The notes below the pieces were generated by a model. That model ran no database searches. It was not told where the DNA came from and saw only the letters and a list, made by a program, of their open reading frames with translations. A stretch of DNA of 64,000 bases from Paracyclopina nana (lineage: Eukaryota > Arthropoda > Copepoda > Cyclopoida > Cyclopettidae), in assembly GCA_019096065.1 (NCBI GenBank), contig JAGUCH010000007.1, positions 1,758,501 through 1,822,500 on the forward strand, in the 5' to 3' direction. A program made the translations under genes and the position numbers. Below, piece after piece: positions 53,401 to 62,013 of the stretch. Numbering within the stretch: the first letter of the stretch is position 1; each line of letters opens with the position of its first letter.

Positions 53401-55325
53401 GCTGTAGCTGAGAGCCAACTGGTAAGGATTCATATGTAGGCAGCATGGTATAGCAGAAGCTGGAAGGTCTTACGATATAGGACATTGTGTAATAGGAAAT
53501 ACAAAAAGGCAGCGCGATGTGGCATATAATTGGATTATGCGCGCCACGCGCGCGCAATAACTGTATTCTATGGTATCGTCAGGCTTCAGCTACTAGGCTT
53601 ACCATTTCATTACGCAATTTGAGTGCATAACAAATTGTTTTTTCTACTAAAAATGATCATCTAATAAAGCATCCACAAGTCAAATTCTCTCAAACAAATT
53701 CATTCTTGTAGTTGTATTTTATGTACTGAAATGTATTCAGTGTATTTTGTGTGTTTTTTAAACCAGAATACTAAACTAAAAATGGTATTTACCTTGAGAT
53801 AAAACGTTTCTAAAAAACCTCTTTGTCATAATTTATTTTTTGTGTTAGTACGTATTTTGGGTAATGCGATGTATTCAATGTATTTGATACCAGTTTCTTA
53901 GTATAGCCAAGAAAGTGTATCAAAAATGCCTTGCATAGTGAAAAGTTTTCCTAATCTGAAAGTTGTGGCATCGATTGGTTATACCATAGCATATAACCAG
54001 GTTACACAACCACATTATGCACATGAACAACACATGTGCGTTGTTCGCAATATTTAATCCGCTCACTCGGTCTCTACTGTAGAGCTGTGAACCAACCTCT
54101 TGTGCAACTTTATGTCACACTTCCACACTTCTGTGGCCTCTTTCAAAGCATTGCCTTATAAGGCAGACTAAAGGCTGAAAAAATGCTCTCTTTCTTGCAG
54201 TACGACTGCCTTGCTGCCCCTTTAACAAGTGGAACTAATGAAACTTTGGCCTGGTGGACTGACAGAAATGACAAAATCCACACTTACTGGGCTGGAAATG
54301 GATCCTCTCCAATTGGCTGTGAATGTGGCCTAAAAGTATAATAAGATAGGATCTTTGCAAAAATGTATGCACAGGAAAAATGTATTTGCAATAGGAATCT
54401 TGCAAGAATGGAAGGAAATGCTTTTGTGATGCAGAGGCCAATTCAATAAGTTGGAGTCGCGATGAAGGCCACTTGACAAATAAAGACCAACTGCCAATCA
54501 CAAAGGTCAACTTTGGTGGCCTTGGTCGAGCCACTGAAGGCCAACGAGTAGCCAAATACCAAATTGGACCTTTGTACTGCAACGGAGCTGATCCAGGAGA
54601 TCAAGGCCAGAATTGGGCAGCTGCATCGCCAGTCTCGTGCAAAGACTTGTGGCTGAAAGGGAACAAGCAGACTGGTTATTACATGGTCAAAGAGAGGCTC
54701 GAAAAGTTCCCCAAGGTCGTGTTTTGTGACCTCTCCAAATTACCCACTGAGGTTGGATTTCAACGCACATTTGGAAGTCCAGGAAATCTACGGCCTTTTG
54801 TGGCCTTTGATGTGTCTCTCGGGTATATTAAGGCCAAAAAGCCAAGTGGCCATTTTTATACTACTTATAGCATAAATATTTTTTAGAGAGTCGTTCTATG
54901 ATGACTTTCGATACATCAACTTCACGAGGGCAAATGTCAACATTGGCGAAGGTTTCGAGATTAAGGACGGAATTTTCCGAGTCCCAGTCACTGGATTGTA
55001 TTTATTTACTGTCAGTGCTTTACCCATGAAAGATCGACCTTTTATGGTGCAAATTCACCATAATGGCCAGTCTGTGGCTGCCATTTCCAATGGAATTAAT
55101 TATGGTGTTTTTACCTACAAATCCAATAATAGTAATTGGTTTTTTTACATTTTTTTTATTATAGGAGATTCTATGGTGGGTCAGAGCATTTTATTGCATA
55201 CAGCTGTGGGAGATGAAATCAGGCTGTATAATTATGGAGGAGATATTTACGAGGACAGCAAAACAACCAGAGAAGATTTCCTCCATTTTGTAGGGATTCT
55301 CTTGCACTTCTCTGATAGGAATTAA
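38475..55325 (+). CDS. Secreted coiled-coil, CNTNAP/fibrinogen-like and C1q-domain protein spanning six nested genes
   Basis: Eight exons with GT-AG ends: 38475-38605, 47396-47610, 48530-48652, 48757-48911, 54201-54335, 54395-54822, 54887-55104 and 55165-55325. All seven junctions agree in phase and give 521 residues. Exon 1 is a signal peptide ([23 protein letters not shown]). Exon 2 is a coiled coil ([18 protein letters not shown]). Exons 3-6 are a neurexin/CNTNAP fibrinogen-like module: [21 protein letters not shown] (in part), [19 protein letters not shown] joined to YDCLAAPL, then [17 protein letters not shown] and [10 protein letters not shown]. Exons 7-8 are a C1q module ([25 protein letters not shown]). 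Such proteins trimerise and act in matrix or innate recognition. AATAAA follows at 55347. The exon 4 to 5 link is strongest, because it rebuilds one domain. The exon 1 to 2 link rests on phase and logic only. Confidence 0.7.
39066..40988 (-). CDS. FRMD8: FERM domain-containing protein 8 (FRMD8/bili) homologue
   Basis: FRMD8 binds iRhoms and stabilises the iRhom/ADAM17 sheddase at the cell surface. Fly Bili dampens Wg signalling. The start at 40988 gives [16 protein letters not shown] and a Gly/Ser-rich leader. The FERM domain begins with [20 protein letters not shown] and continues [26 protein letters not shown]-like [51 protein letters not shown] and [16 protein letters not shown], all aligned with FRMD8. 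The last two exons give [12 protein letters not shown] and [13 protein letters not shown] before TGA at 39066. It lies wholly within intron 1 of the C1q-type host gene, antisense to it. Confidence 0.88.
41299..42664 (-). CDS. DEG/ENaC (pickpocket-like) sodium channel subunit, copy A
   Basis: Trimeric amiloride-sensitive Na+ channels; the fly members serve in chemo- and mechanosensation. Four or five exons. TM1 is [18 protein letters not shown]. The post-TM1 signature [11 protein letters not shown], the cysteine-rich extracellular loop with many N-glycosylation sites, and the pre-TM2/TM2 block [19 protein letters not shown] then [12 protein letters not shown], with the selectivity-filter GGS/GLFLS, are all present. 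The tail is only KLCCHKN. The first ATG lies directly before TM1. Upstream, sequence homologous to copy B is out of frame after a six-A run, with a stop just before the start. The N-terminal His-Gly gating motif is missing. Length is about 410 residues, short for the family. Confidence 0.88.
42665..43251. other. Spacer between DEG/ENaC copies A and B
   Basis: AT-rich, inside intron 1 of the host gene. It should carry the promoter of copy A and the 3' end of copy B. Short AATTACGGCC-like words recur near 42793 and 42962, but I can define no repeat. Confidence 0.35.
43252..45069 (-). CDS. DEG/ENaC (pickpocket-like) sodium channel subunit, copy B
   Basis: Paralogue of the flanking copies with the same exon pattern. 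It starts [20 protein letters not shown] (TM1), followed by [16 protein letters not shown]. Extracellular blocks [20 protein letters not shown] and [19 protein letters not shown] are shared with A and C. The TM2 region is [18 protein letters not shown] then [18 protein letters not shown]. The upstream frame is open for about 30 residues but has no ATG before a stop, so the HG gating motif is again not found. One intron (about 43725-44225) contains a TAA-flanked inverted-repeat element. Antisense in host intron 1. Confidence 0.88.
43755..44211. mobile_element. Small inverted-repeat element (MITE) in a DEG/ENaC intron
   Basis: The ends are inverted copies of TGCCCTGTTCATCTAC (43755-43770 and 44196-44211) and are flanked by TAA at 43752-43754 and 44212-44214. 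A 3-base TAA duplication and a G/C-rich terminus suggest a PIF/Harbinger-type non-autonomous element. About 457 bases with no coding capacity. Confidence 0.65.
45070..45911. other. Spacer between DEG/ENaC copies B and C
   Basis: 842 bases inside host intron 1. A loose duplication is visible: CTTTTTCAAGGCAACACGCA near 45259 and CTTCTTCAAGGCAGCGCGCA near 45350. A short dyad TCTGAGG/CCTCAGA lies near 45640. No coding exon seen. Confidence 0.4.
45912..47352 (-). CDS. DEG/ENaC (pickpocket-like) sodium channel subunit, copy C
   Basis: Third tandem paralogue. The ATG at 47352 gives a short cysteine-containing leader ([20 protein letters not shown]) and TM1 [19 protein letters not shown]. Then come [53 protein letters not shown] and the TM2 block [19 protein letters not shown] then [18 protein letters not shown]. 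This is the only copy with a leader ahead of TM1, but it too lacks a recognisable HG motif. An alternative ATG at 47292 would match the starts of A and B. Its start codon is only 43 bases from exon 2 of the host gene, so its promoter must overlap host exon 2. Confidence 0.88.
47640..48380. repeat. 18-base minisatellite, about 30 near-perfect copies, in host intron 2
   Basis: The unit GAGCTGAGAGGCTCCCCA repeats without visible change from about 47843 to 48374. A degenerate skirt of related words (GCTGAGAGGCT) runs from about 47645 and a short skirt follows to 48460. The array is intronic: exon 2 ends at 47610 and exon 3 starts at 48530 in matching phase. Near identity of the copies points to recent expansion, and the copy number in an assembly may be wrong. 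Confidence 0.95.
48912..49420 (+). other. Start of host intron 4, with an open frame past the donor
   Basis: The donor GTAAGA at 48912 follows exon 4. The frame stays open past it for 85 codons to a stop at 49167-49169, giving a basic tail (for example [16 protein letters not shown]). Retention of this intron would give a truncated secreted protein without the C1q module. The tail has no family likeness. Confidence 0.3.
49424..49430 (+). promoter_or_regulatory. TATA box of the nested LAT transporter gene
   Basis: TATAAAG about 60 bases upstream of a non-coding first exon that ends at the donor at 49489. It gives the nested gene its own core promoter, with a start near 49455. Confidence 0.6.
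49485..49931 (+). promoter_or_regulatory. Spliced upstream open reading frame overlapping the LAT start
   Basis: A CACCATGC context at 49485 begins a frame that crosses the 5' intron (donor 49489, acceptor 49899). It reads [11 protein letters not shown] and ends at TGA 49929-49931, overlapping the main ATG (49924) by eight bases. A strong-context overlapping uORF should lower translation of the main frame. Confidence 0.5.
49924..51714 (+). CDS. L-type amino-acid transporter light chain (SLC7 LAT family)
   Basis: LAT light chains exchange large neutral amino acids as disulfide-linked partners of 4F2hc/CD98 at the plasma membrane. Five coding exons. The start [18 protein letters not shown] precedes TM1 with the substrate-binding motif [37 protein letters not shown] and the heavy-chain-linking cysteine in [13 protein letters not shown] (LAT1 PLFPTCPVPEE) follow. 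Later blocks are [34 protein letters not shown] and [11 protein letters not shown] then [12 protein letters not shown]. Twelve hydrophobic segments are plausible. The gene has a TATA box and a uORF, and lies on the same strand inside host intron 4. The fly relatives are mnd and JhI-21. The subfamily is not decided. Confidence 0.92.
51715..52338. other. Convergent 3' region between LAT and the PPxY membrane protein
   Basis: AT-rich, inside host intron 4. A plus-strand AATAAA lies near 51820 (AAAAATAAACAAATG). No coding exon seen. Confidence 0.4.
52339..53399 (-). CDS. Single-pass membrane protein with two PPxY motifs, possibly Commissureless-like
   Basis: Four exons. The start at 53399 gives a short, glycosylatable N-terminal part ([17 protein letters not shown]) with no signal peptide. 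One membrane segment follows ([20 protein letters not shown] then VAYHVFC), then a cytoplasmic tail with PPPGYAII and, 14 residues on, PPSYKMIF, and a Ser-rich end. Two PPxY motifs just after a membrane segment are how adaptors recruit Nedd4-type ubiquitin ligases. The topology and motif spacing recall insect Commissureless, which sorts Robo for degradation, and also Ndfip-like adaptors. I cannot show orthology. It lies antisense in host intron 4. Confidence 0.7.
53400..54200. other. Upstream region of the PPxY protein, end of host intron 4
   Basis: A G/C-alternating patch lies at 53531-53546 (CGCGCCACGCGCGCGC). A dyad TGGTTATA/TATAACCA with an 8-base loop lies near 53976-53999. No exon is seen before the acceptor at 54199-54200. 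Confidence 0.4.
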
Positions 55326-55346
55326 AAATCTCTTCAAATGTGTACC

Positions 55347-55352
55347 AATAAA
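55347..55352 (+). terminator. Poly(A) signal of the C1q-type host gene
   Basis: AATAAA, 21 bases past the stop codon. From here to 55793 I see only AT-rich sequence, which should include the promoter of the next gene. Confidence 0.6.
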
Positions 55353-55793
55353 AATACGTCATCGATCCTTCAGTGCCAAGGAATGCACTTAACTTGCTAC
55401 AGCAATAAACGATTTCATGCATTAGGAAAAACTGGAAGAGCAGCATAAAAAACCTCCGTAATTTATACTCCTAAAAATCTTAGTTTTGTATTGAGTGAAT
55501 TTCATACATAATACCTTTTTATCTATCAGTATAGTAAATTAATATGAGTATTAGGTCATGAATTTGGATAGTGGATTGGCAATGATTTATGTAATGACTC
55601 ATTAGCCAAAAAGGGATAAATGCATTTTTTGCACCCAATGCAGAACGCAATAAGAGGGAAGTTTCATATCTTGTTGGCGTAATATGATCGCAGTATAGCA
55701 CAGTGAATATAGCTTATGTAGCGCAGTAGCAGAGGCAGCAGTTTGATCTTAATTGCCAGCCAAGCTAAAACACACAAAGTCTGGAGGCGAAAA

Positions 55794-56966
55794 ATGGCTG
55801 CCAGAATAATTTCGAATGAGGGCAACATTTCAGTGGACTCTCTGCCAGAACATTCAAATTCTGACGTGGAAGGAAGTGTCACGAGTGAGGACCTTTTCAG
55901 CCCCAACGAAAATGCCAAGATTCTCAACAACAATGCCACAATCGTGCAAAACGAGTGGCTTCAACTCGTGCTTGAGTCACCCTGGCTGTTGTCAATCATC
56001 TTGGGAGCTTTGATCTCATGCCTGCTCATCATCATTGGATTCTGCATCATTGGACACATTTGCAGGTGAAATGGACCCTCAAAACTTATTAGTAGCAGCA
56101 TCCATGAAAAGTGCCCAAAATGTAGATCAGATTGGCCCAGAGTTTTGCTCGATTTTGGATTCCAACTGGGAAATTCTCCTCCACCTTCGGGGAAATTCAC
56201 GAGCAGAAAAGCAGCAGAGAGTTTGTCACATAAATTGAGAGGAGTGGAGAACTACACAGTTACACCAAGTAAACTAATTATTCTCACCTAATGAAAAAAG
56301 AAATGCACTTTTTTCCGAAGGAGTTTCTAACCATGGATGGGAGTACCGAAATGCTGGATCCAAAAGCAAAGTGGCAACAAGTGCCCTTAATATGAATAAC
56401 AATGACAAACGAGCCATCAAGTATATGCTAATTGATTATTCATGACAAATTATTCTTTATTTTATTCATGCATTTTTCAGCAGGCCAGCTCCACCTCCAC
56501 CTTTTCCACCTCCTCCACCTTTCTTGTCACCTTCATCAGAGGACGAAAAATCCACCATTTTTGCCAATGACGCCATGGAAGATGAGGACAATCAGCGAGC
56601 TTCCAAAAGTGGCAGCATCAGAAAGATGCATAACAGCAGACCTTCAAGCCTGGGTAATCCATGCATTCCTCATGAATAACACAACATTTTTAGTATTTAG
56701 CATATTTATCCTATTTTTAGCTGAGCCTGCATATTACTTCAGTAATTCACTCAGAAGAACAAATAGCAGCTGGGATCCGACCACCAGACCAAGATCGATG
56801 GACATAAGAGTTGCCTCCAAAGTAAATAAATCAATATTTGGCGGAATATTTCACTCATTCATTTTTGTTGCAGGAGGTCAATATTCCTTTGACCACGTTC
56901 ACTGGAACCAGGCACAAAATGATGAACAGCTGCGTTTTGAAGGCCCAAATCGAAGAGCAAATATGA
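55794..56966 (+). CDS. Single-pass membrane protein with a proline-rich cytoplasmic tail, unrecognised
   Basis: Six exons can be joined in phase: from 55794 to about 56068, then about 56142-56268, 56334-56420, 56481-56658, 56721-56821 and 56875-56966. The N-terminal 65 residues are acidic and Ser/Asn-rich (MAARIISNEGNISVDSLPEH). The membrane segment is SPWLLSIILGALISCLLIII then GFCIIG. The tail has PAPPPPFPPPPPFLSP, a possible SH3/EVH1/WW ligand, and basic segments. There is no signal peptide, so a type III topology is likely. AATAAA follows at 56994-56999. I do not know the family. The exact ends of exon 2 are inferred from phase. Confidence 0.6.
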
Positions 56967-57292
56967 AATGCTGATTAAAAAAAACTCAAGTCTAATAAAG
57001 TGCAGTCATGTGTTTTCAGTCTGGCACCATTTGCATGGAAATTGATGATACAGAAATGTAAACATTTACTATAAGGCATAATTGGCTAAAAATTCAAAAT
57101 GACTGACATTTTAAGGCTCTTTTTAATCCAGAAATGAGGCAATTTTTTTAACCAATTAAGATCAGGGATTTTTCGCAGGATTTAGCTCCAGTGTGCAATT
57201 TTTAGTGGATGTTGATCAAACTAGCTCTCCTCTTTCCAAGTGTAAACTTGTAATCCAAACAGATAGAATTTTTAGAAAGCTCATTCCAGATC

Positions 57293-59414
57293 ATGTCCTT
57301 TACAGGAGGTAAGCATGCATACACACACTTAGATACAGATACTAAGAAAGCAAACTATTTCTCAGAGGAAGCCTTTGATGATGACAACTCAGGCACAATT
57401 GAATACCAGCAGCCTGAAACTGAAGTCAGGTGCAGTTGTGAGGAGTGGTTCAGGCAATGCTGGCAAACCTCCACTTTATTGGAGAAATTGCAAAAATCAC
57501 TCACCTACCTGCTCACAAATGTGGGCTTGATTCTGCTAGTCACTTGTTACTGCCTAATTGGTGGAGCAATTTTCAAAGACCTTGAAAGACACAATGAAAT
57601 TCAAGTACATCATTCCTCAAATCATTCAAAATCAATTGATAATCTTAAAATTAAAGGTGAAAAGGAGCATCAAAACCATCCGTGATTCCATTCAAGAGGA
57701 TCTTTGGAAAGCCACTCATGATCCATATGTACTTGTGGAAAATGAATGGAAAGGAAATGTCACTGACATCATGAAAGAGTTTGAAAGGCTTCTCATCAAA
57801 GCAATGAGGTAAATGCAGCAGTGACAAATAAGTTTAATGCACGTTTTGGCCGCAACGCCCGAGTGGCGCTGACTGTACTACTTCAACTCCAGAATTCAGG
57901 GCTGGAATGGATCTGAGAATGAGGAAAAGCTACAGTGGACGTTTGTGGGCTCACTTTTTTACTCCATTGTTTGCATCACCACAATTGGATATGGAGATCA
58001 GACTCCCAAAACACAACTGGGGAAAATTGTCACTGTCATCTATTCCCTCATTGGAATTCCCCTAATGGTGTTATGTCTCAGCCATACTGGCTCAGCCATG
58101 GCGAGATGCTTCAGATTCATTTACTGGAGGCTTTGCTGCTTTGTTTGCATTAGCAATGCAGCTTCCCTCAACCATAATCAAGCTGGTAGTGGATCTTACG
58201 TAATACCCAGAGCCTCGCATACCTTGATACAAAAGCACCCAGTCACAACCATTGTGCAACATCCCAGCATCCAGACTTTGTCCCACTTATCCACAACTGC
58301 CCCCAACAAAAGCCTGAGGTATTTGGGCAAATACTACAATGGGCAAATTAGGCAATTAAATTATTTCTCATTTAGGGCGTACCGTTTGAATGTGGACAGT
58401 ATGAGTGGCCCTGGAACCCCCAAAATGCTGGTAAAACAGCCCCACTTGTCAAGGACTATGGCAAGTCATAGGAGAGCCTTGTCAGTAAGGTCAAAATCAA
58501 GTGATGGAGCAAAGAGGAAAAGGTATCTCTATTTAAGCTTATACAAATGAGTTTTAAGAGCTGGAATGTACTTTAAAATTAAAGAAGGATGAATCGAGCT
58601 AAAAGTGTTGAATTGGAGAGTCAGGTTGGAAAGCTGGGTGACAATGACTACTCTTTTATGGTGTCAGCCCCCAAGAAAGAGTACAATGAAGACAACGTTT
58701 CTCTGGAATCAAAAGATGAGTGCACCTTCAGTAGGCACAATGAGACACAACGCTCCAGAAGGAGCAACAAGTCTGAAAAAAGCGTGAAAGCCATGAGCTT
58801 GCATTTGCCCCTGGAAGCCAATAAGGTGCTAATTAATGGAAAAATCCTGTCTCGTTTTATGAAATAATTGTGGGTGCATTTTCAGGCTAGTAGCGGGGAC
58901 TCGAGCCAATCTACACCAACTAAACAGTTGCAGATTGCCAGAGTCCTCAATGCTGACCAAGAAAGCATTTTTACTTCTATGGATCAACGTGAAATCGATT
59001 TTGAGGAATACATCAGAAAAAAGCCAGTGAGATTTTCAGCAAGTGTAGCAAGGGTATCACAATGAAAAAACACTGCTTTCTTTTCAGATTCCGTTGAAGA
59101 TTTGTGGCATTCTTGTAGTGGGATATGTTTTGATTGGTGCTTACATTTTCCAAAAGTCTGAAGGATGGAGGTATTTGAATGCTGTCTACTTTTGTGTCAT
59201 CACTTTGACCACAATTGGCTTTGGTGACTTTGTGCCCAAAACCAGTTCAAATGACTCAGAGTTCACTCCTGAGGTCAGCATTACTCTCTCTTCAGTCTAC
59301 TTGCTTTTTGGAATGAGCTTGATTTTCATGACTTTCAACCTTGTGCAAGAACAGGTTATCAGCTCGCTGAAGAGAGTGGCTGTAATTTTGGGGCTCATCA
59401 AGGATGAATTGTAG
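57293..59414 (+). CDS. Two-pore-domain (K2P) potassium channel
   Basis: K2P subunits dimerise into leak K+ channels that set the resting potential. Seven or so exons. TM1 is [20 protein letters not shown], then the cap loop ([20 protein letters not shown]). Pore 1 has the filter TIGYGD ([19 protein letters not shown]) and pore 2 has TIGFGD ([18 protein letters not shown]). TM4 contains [20 protein letters not shown]. Both filters are intact. The TM2-TM3 loop is very long (about 230 residues, Ser/Lys-rich, several short exons), as in nematode TWK and some arthropod channels, and likely carries phosphorylation sites. AATAAA at 59470-59475. Start at 57293 is the first ATG of the exon. Confidence 0.9.
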
Positions 59415-59888
59415 CCTACAGATCAAACAAAATTGAACATATTTGGCATAACTTGCTTTTTGCAACATCAATAAAAATAAAAAGACGTGATATAATGTCC
59501 ACCATGATAATTAGGTACAATTATAATGCATAAAAATTCGAAAGAAAAGATCAGAGCTACAGGTAGCAGATTTTTGCGCACTGTCACTTTCTGTGACGCG
59601 AATCCAGATTTATAAGGCAACTTTTGCACTTTCTAAAGCTAGTTTCTTCACTACATTAAAACATAATCATAAGGAAGCTAAACAATATGTATTTTTAAAT
59701 TATTTTAGCTTGGTATGTTTTACTCAAAAGTGTTAGTAGTCTATTATCTGACGAAAAGGCGGCTTTTGACAGTACTCGTACTCAATTCGATCCATCAAGC
59801 AATGTGATTGCATGGCCACATGCAATAAAGCTACTTTTTGTTTTTGCCCATCAAAAACAGAACTGAAGCATTGTTAAAGCTCAAAATA
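59415..59888. other. Intergenic, K2P channel to EEF1AKMT4
   Basis: It contains the K2P poly(A) signal, then AT-rich sequence with the promoter of the next gene. No further features seen. Confidence 0.45.
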
Positions 59889-60677
59889 ATGAGTGTAAGC
59901 ATAGAAATCAAAGACAATGAACAATATGCTTCAGTGGACTACTGGAATGAGCGATATTCGAGTGAAAACGAGTATGATTGGCTTGGTGATTACGAAGCTT
60001 TCAAGGAGCTCATTCACAAACATGTGAAGAAAAGTGATCATATTCTTATGGTGGGCTGTGGAAATTCCCAATTGAGCCAACAAATGCATGCCGATGGATA
60101 TGAAAGCATTTTGAGCACGGACATATCTGAGGTTTGCATCAAGAACCAACAAGAAGCCTTTCCCCATTTGCAATGGCAAGTGGCTGACATCAAGCATATG
60201 GATCTGATCGAGGATGAGACCTTTGATGTTGTCATTGAAAAAGCCACACTTGATGCCCTTCTAGTAGCTGAAAAATCCCCTTGGCATCCCTCTGAGGAAG
60301 CTCAAAATACCATCGATTTGGCCTTGAGCGAAATTAGCCGTGTGCTGAAGGCCAAAAACAGTCGTTTCCTGTCTCTGACCTTTGCTCAGCCTCATTTTAG
60401 AATGCCCTTTTATGCCAAAGACAAGTACCAATGGAGTGCGGACCATGAGACCTTTGGCAGTGGGTTTCACTATCATTGCTTTATTATGACCAAAGGCCAG
60501 CCTTTGCAGCATCAAGTGAGCATTAGCTCAGCTGCTGATGTCTCCAAGCTGACACTGAATTTCAAGGATCCCGAGGAGTATAGTAGCAGCAGTGAGGACG
60601 AGGATTTCACTTCCAAATTGGAGCTAGGGGTTGAATCTGACCATGACAATGTTGAGTCTTTGCCAAAGGATGATTAA
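59889..60677 (+). CDS. EEF1AKMT4: eEF1A lysine methyltransferase 4 (EEF1AKMT4) homologue
   Basis: This seven-beta-strand methyltransferase modifies Lys36 of elongation factor eEF1A in vertebrates. The single exon gives 262 residues from the ATG at 59889. YASVDYWNERY and YDWLGDYEAF match the family N-terminus. The SAM-binding motif I is ILMVGCGNSQLSQQM, followed by STDISEVCI (motif II) and FDVVIEKATLDALL (EKGTLDAL in human). FAQPHFRMPFYAKDKYQWS and YGSGFHYH-like FGSGFHYHCFIM complete the fold. The acidic C-terminal tail (YSSSSEDEDF) also resembles the human protein. Its TAA stop overlaps the stop codon of convergent POPDC. Confidence 0.9.
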   Translation: MSVSIEIKDNEQYASVDYWNERYSSENEYDWLGDYEAFKELIHKHVKKSDHILMVGCGNSQLSQQMHADGYESILSTDISEVCIKNQQEAFPHLQWQVADIKHMDLIEDETFDVVIEKATLDALLVAEKSPWHPSEEAQNTIDLALSEISRVLKAKNSRFLSLTFAQPHFRMPFYAKDKYQWSADHETFGSGFHYHCFIMTKGQPLQHQVSISSAADVSKLTLNFKDPEEYSSSSEDEDFTSKLELGVESDHDNVESLPKDD

Positions 60678-61914
60678 ATGAATCCCGAAGGCCAGTATTT
60701 TCGTTGCTGTGCTAAGAATTGAGCCTCTGCCATCGTTTCTTTGTCCAATATTTGAACAGGGACTCGGTGAGGTAGATATTCCATTGATGGTGGGACATCG
60801 AGCTCAAAATTGACCAATGCCACTTGCTCATCTTCAGAAAATGTCATGGTGAAGGCTATTGTTTTGAAATAAACTCTGAATGTACCTGTATGAAAGGTTC
60901 TTAGGTTGGCCTCTTTCAGCCAAGGCACTGATCTCACATGGCCTTTGCCACCTGTGTGAATGGCATCCATGGAAACGGTTCTCCTAAAGTCTAGAACTCT
61001 CAAAGTTTTGCCAGTGGCATTGTGAGACGATTGGTCATCATGGTGGCCCCCCATGTTGGCAATGTCACTCACAGCGTACAGCTTCTTTGAGACATCTTTG
61101 CCAACTAAGCAATCCAGGACAAATCTCAAATGTGGAGCAGAGTCAAAGACTTTTTCTAACGCCTCCTCATCAAAAGCCACAACTTCACAATCAGTGATTG
61201 CTTCCACTGTGACCTAGGATTTTTGGCCAGCATATAAGTATTTTTATTTTGGAGTAATAGCTATAAGTGTTACTTGATGAGTTGGGAAAGATTGACCATG
61301 TTGACCACTTTTCCATTCTACTGAGTCAATAAACTCATTAGGTTGGATAGCTTGCAGGAAAAGTCCATCACACCTCACTGTCATCATTCCTGACAGTAAC
61401 ACATGCAGCTTTTTGTCAACGCTCGTCCTATGTTCTTGGCAAAAATATTGACCCATTTTGAAATGCTCAACTTTTACCTCCTTCGTCAGCATTTTAAAGT
61501 CCTTGAAGGTGATCAAGACATCATCGGAAATGTCAGTACATTTAAACCTATATGTACCTTTTTTGAGATGTGGAGGGGGCTGAAGACACATTGGTAGTAA
61601 TCGGCAAGGTGGCTTGGCAAAAAGGTAGGGAAATGCTTTTTGATCAGGTGTACCATGTACATGGAATTGATGACAGTGAAGCAGACATTCCACAAGAACA
61701 AGTCTGGAGCTCTGCACACTGTTTCCACTGACCAGAACACCATGAGAACGAGTCCAAAGGAGATGAGGGAACGAGTAATCAGAAAGCTGTACTCGTACGA
61801 CTGCGGAACGCTGAAGGCTGTTCCAAAGACTAAGCTTGCAGAGTGAAACATGGCCGTGAATGTTCCATTCCAAATGTCACAGTACGGATTGTATTCACCA
61901 TCCACCACGATCAT
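60674..61914 (-). CDS. POPDC: Popeye domain-containing protein (POPDC/Bves)
   Basis: Popeye proteins are three-pass membrane proteins whose cytoplasmic Popeye domain binds cAMP in vertebrates. Three exons with short introns. The N-terminus has NPYCDIWNGTF and three hydrophobic segments (SLVFGTAFSVPQ region, FLITRSLISFGLVLMVFWSV, FLWNVCFTVINSMYMVHLI). The Popeye domain carries FKMGQYFCQEHRTSVDKKLH then VLLSGMMTVRCDG, FIDSVEWKS, FVLDCLVGKDVSKKLYAV. The FIDSPEW-type phosphate-binding motif reads FIDSVEW, with Val in place of the usual Pro. The DKTSVDxxL motif is altered to EHRTSVDKKL. The start at 61914 fits the short glycosylated N-terminus of the family. Confidence 0.88.
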
Positions 61915-62013
61915 AATAGCTCAAGTTTTATTTTCTTTTGGCTAATTGAGCTCGCAGAGCTTTCTTTTATCACACAAACAGCTGCAGAAACAAGAAGTTG
62001 GCACCTGTTCACA
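61915..62013 (-). promoter_or_regulatory. 99-base CHTF8-POPDC spacer
   Basis: On the minus strand an acceptor-like CTTCTTGTTTCTGCAG ends at 61982, 31 bases past the CHTF8 stop and 68 bases before the POPDC ATG. The 14-base motif GATAAAAGAAAGCT (61971-61958) is identical to one in the LTV1-FNIP spacer. A minus AATAAA (61932-61927) ends only 13 bases before the POPDC ATG, so CHTF8 cleavage would fall in POPDC codons. Confidence 0.45.
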
